From JBGOUJ01 sp041477005 (GTDB lineage Bacteria > Acidobacteriota > Terriglobia > Bryobacterales > JACQDG01), in contig JBGOUJ010000142.1 in NCBI GenBank assembly GCA_041477005.1, positions 1-13,896 of the forward strand: DNA of 13,896 bases, in the 5' to 3' direction. Position numbers and translations under genes: made by a program. The notes below the pieces were generated by a model. That model ran no database searches. It was not told where the DNA came from and was given only the letters and a program-made list of their open reading frames with translations. Each line of letters opens with the position of its first letter. Positions within the stretch are counted from its first letter, which is position 1. Of the stretch, positions 12,263 through 13,896 are shown piece by piece.

Positions 12263-13896
12263 ATGTCTGAGAAACTACCTGAAAAAGTCGCGGAAAAGAC
12301 GCCAAGCGGCGCCACGCGGCGGGAGCTGTTCCAAATCGGAAACGTGCTCGCCCTGCCGGTACTAATGGGCGGTTTGGGAACCAAGGCGGCGGCCGGTCCG
12401 CTCAAGGCTGGACCGCAGATCTACCAGTCTATCGGCGTTGAACCCGTCATCAATTGCCGCGGTACCTTCACCATCATCGGTGCATCCATCGAACTGCCCG
12501 AGGTCCGGGCCGCGATGGAGGCTGCCGCCCAGCACTTCGTGCAGTTGGACGAATTGGCGGACGCGGTCGGACGGCGGCTAGCCGAGCTGACAGGAGCGGA
12601 GTGGGGAATGGTTTCGGCAGGTTGCGCCGCCGGACTCAAGCACGTAGCCGCCGCGTGCGTGGCGGGTGGCAACCCCGAGAAGCTCATCCGTATTCCCGAC
12701 CTGACCGGTTTCGACAAGACCGAGATCGTCATCCCCAGGACCTCGCGAAGCGCGTACGACCACGCCATACGCAACATCGGCGTGAAGATCATCATGGTGG
12801 ACACGGCGGAAGAGCTTGAGAATGCGCTGAATCCGCGGACGGCGATGATCTACCTCTCGGCCGGCGGTCCGTCCTTGTCGGGACCGCTTGCTTTGGAGGC
12901 CGTTGCCAAGATAGCCAAGCCCAAAAACATCCCCATCCTGGTGGATGCGGCTGCCGAAAACCTGACGATTCCGAGCGTACACCTGCAGCGGGGCGCCACG
13001 ATCGTGGCGTATAGCGGAGGAAAGGCCATCCGTGGGCCGCAGTGCGCCGGGCTGCTGCTGGGCCGCAAGGACATCCTCATGTCGGCGTGGCAGGCCAGCT
13101 CTCCACACCATGGTCCTGGCCGTGACAACAAGGTCGGCCGCGAAGAAACTTTGGGCATGCTGGCGGCCGTCGAGGCGTGGGTGAAGCGCGATCATGAAGG
13201 TGAATGGAGGACGTGGCTCTCCTGGCTTGACAATATCTCCAAGCGGGTTTCGACGATTGATAGCGTGAAGACTGCTGTGCGGGAGCCAACAGGCCTCTCC
13301 AACCGCAGCCCCTCGCTGACCATTTCCTGGGACCCGGCGAAGCTGCACATCACCGGGGAAGAGGTGGCCGAGGAGTTGGCCAGAAACAAACCCAGGATTG
13401 CGGTCGGCAGCGGCGGCGGCCGCGGCAGAAGCGAGTCCGATTCCGAGACCGCCATCTCGATCACCGCTTGGATGATGCAACCCGGCGAGGACAAGATCGT
13501 CGCGGACCGGATTCATGGCGTGCTTTCCCAGATGCGCAGCCCAAAGTCCACGGACATGACTGCGCCGGCAAGCGACATCAGCGGCCATTGGGACGTCAAC
13601 GTCGAGTACTTCAGCAGCAAGAGCCAACACTCTTTGTTCATCGAGCAGGATAAAAATTGGATCCAAGGCTCGCACAAGGCCGATTTTGGGACGCGGGACT
13701 TATTCGGCACGATCGAGGGGGATCAAGTGACCCTCCGTAGCCAGACCAGCGAGCGCGGTACCGGCGATTCCATCACGTTTATATTCTCGGGTACCGTTTC
13801 CGGCGATACCATCTCAGGCCCGCTCTACTTGGGTGAATACCTCAACGCAAAATTCACGGCCAAGCGCCACAGTTATCCGGCCGAACGCCGGAAGAT
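12263..13896 (+). CDS. Tat-exported SelA-like PLP-dependent enzyme, 3' end cut off
   Basis: 544 codons are open to the window edge. Residues 17-40 form a twin-arginine signal (ATRRELFQIG then a hydrophobic stretch), so the folded, cofactor-loaded enzyme is probably exported. Residues 50-425 resemble the SelA-related fold-type I PLP enzymes (L-seryl-tRNA selenium transferase-like, including D-glucosaminate-6-phosphate ammonia-lyase). Markers are GVEPVINCRGT near 58, SAGCAAGL at 118, LVDAA with Asp228 for the PLP ring nitrogen, and AYSGGKAIRGPQ with Lys254 as the Schiff-base lysine. From about 436 a beta-rich extension begins (DISGHWDVNVEYFSS, then many GxV/GxI turns). Export makes a true selenocysteine-synthesis role unlikely; an amino-sugar or amino-acid lyase is more probable. 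The substrate is unknown and the C-terminus is missing. Confidence 0.85.
   Translation, partial: MSEKLPEKVAEKTPSGATRRELFQIGNVLALPVLMGGLGTKAAAGPLKAGPQIYQSIGVEPVINCRGTFTIIGASIELPEVRAAMEAAAQHFVQLDELADAVGRRLAELTGAEWGMVSAGCAAGLKHVAAACVAGGNPEKLIRIPDLTGFDKTEIVIPRTSRSAYDHAIRNIGVKIIMVDTAEELENALNPRTAMIYLSAGGPSLSGPLALEAVAKIAKPKNIPILVDAAAENLTIPSVHLQRGATIVAYSGGKAIRGPQCAGLLLGRKDILMSAWQASSPHHGPGRDNKVGREETLGMLAAVEAWVKRDHEGEWRTWLSWLDNISKRVSTIDSVKTAVREPTGLSNRSPSLTISWDPAKLHITGEEVAEELARNKPRIAVGSGGGRGRSESDSETAISITAWMMQPGEDKIVADRIHGVLSQMRSPKSTDMTAPASDISGHWDVNVEYFSSKSQHSLFIEQDKNWIQGSHKADFGTRDLFGTIEGDQVTLRSQTSERGTGDSITFIFSGTVSGDTISGPLYLGEYLNAKFTAKRHSYPAERRK

Noticed and set aside
12578..13675. 365-codon minus-strand frame opposite the SelA-like gene
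   Set aside because: The plus strand encodes a clear PLP enzyme with a Tat signal and a strong ribosome binding site; the opposite frame is a shadow.

Overview
The window looks like chromosomal DNA of a GC-rich, soil-type bacterium, most likely an acidobacterium of the Bryobacterales ('Candidatus Solibacter'-like) group. This placement is inference from gene content: a Tat-exported SelA-like PLP enzyme with a C-terminal beta domain, a small MWPxHG...CxxC protein, and a proline-rich protein carrying repeated GEFTR-[LM]-F motifs. No rRNA, tRNA or phylogenetic marker is present to confirm it.

Left end (1-2069): a patchwork with few intact genes. A 3'-truncated DUF3800 gene runs off the left edge and is visibly less GC-rich than the rest. 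Next come a stretch with no recognisable gene, the last 27 codons of a dienelactone hydrolase, a 100-residue secreted protein, a putative 62-residue CxxC protein, and the decayed remains of a DUF433/DUF5615-type toxin-antitoxin pair that butt against the 3' end of tssM.

Centre (2070-10447): a type VI secretion (T6SS) locus limited to the membrane complex and its cytoplasmic connector. tssK, tssL and tssM lie in one tightly packed leftward operon. Divergent from it is a rightward gene for a tail-anchored, proline-rich protein with a kinase-N-lobe-like head and five clear GEFT-type motifs. A second, diverged tssK of identical length (451 aa) converges on that gene with 5 nt between the stop codons. 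No sheath, tube, spike, TssE/F/G, ClpV or TssJ gene is seen, so the rest of the machine must be elsewhere. TssK is known to link the baseplate to TssL/TssM. The tail-anchored protein, sitting between two TssK paralogues and ending in a membrane anchor, is the best candidate here for an undescribed component.

Right end (10448-13896): an intergenic region with a 16-bp perfect palindrome and two and a half tandem copies of a 72-73 bp unit, then a leftward RhlE-type DEAD-box RNA helicase. A divergent intergenic region with a plausible promoter follows, leading into a rightward, 3'-truncated, twin-arginine-signal SelA-like PLP enzyme.
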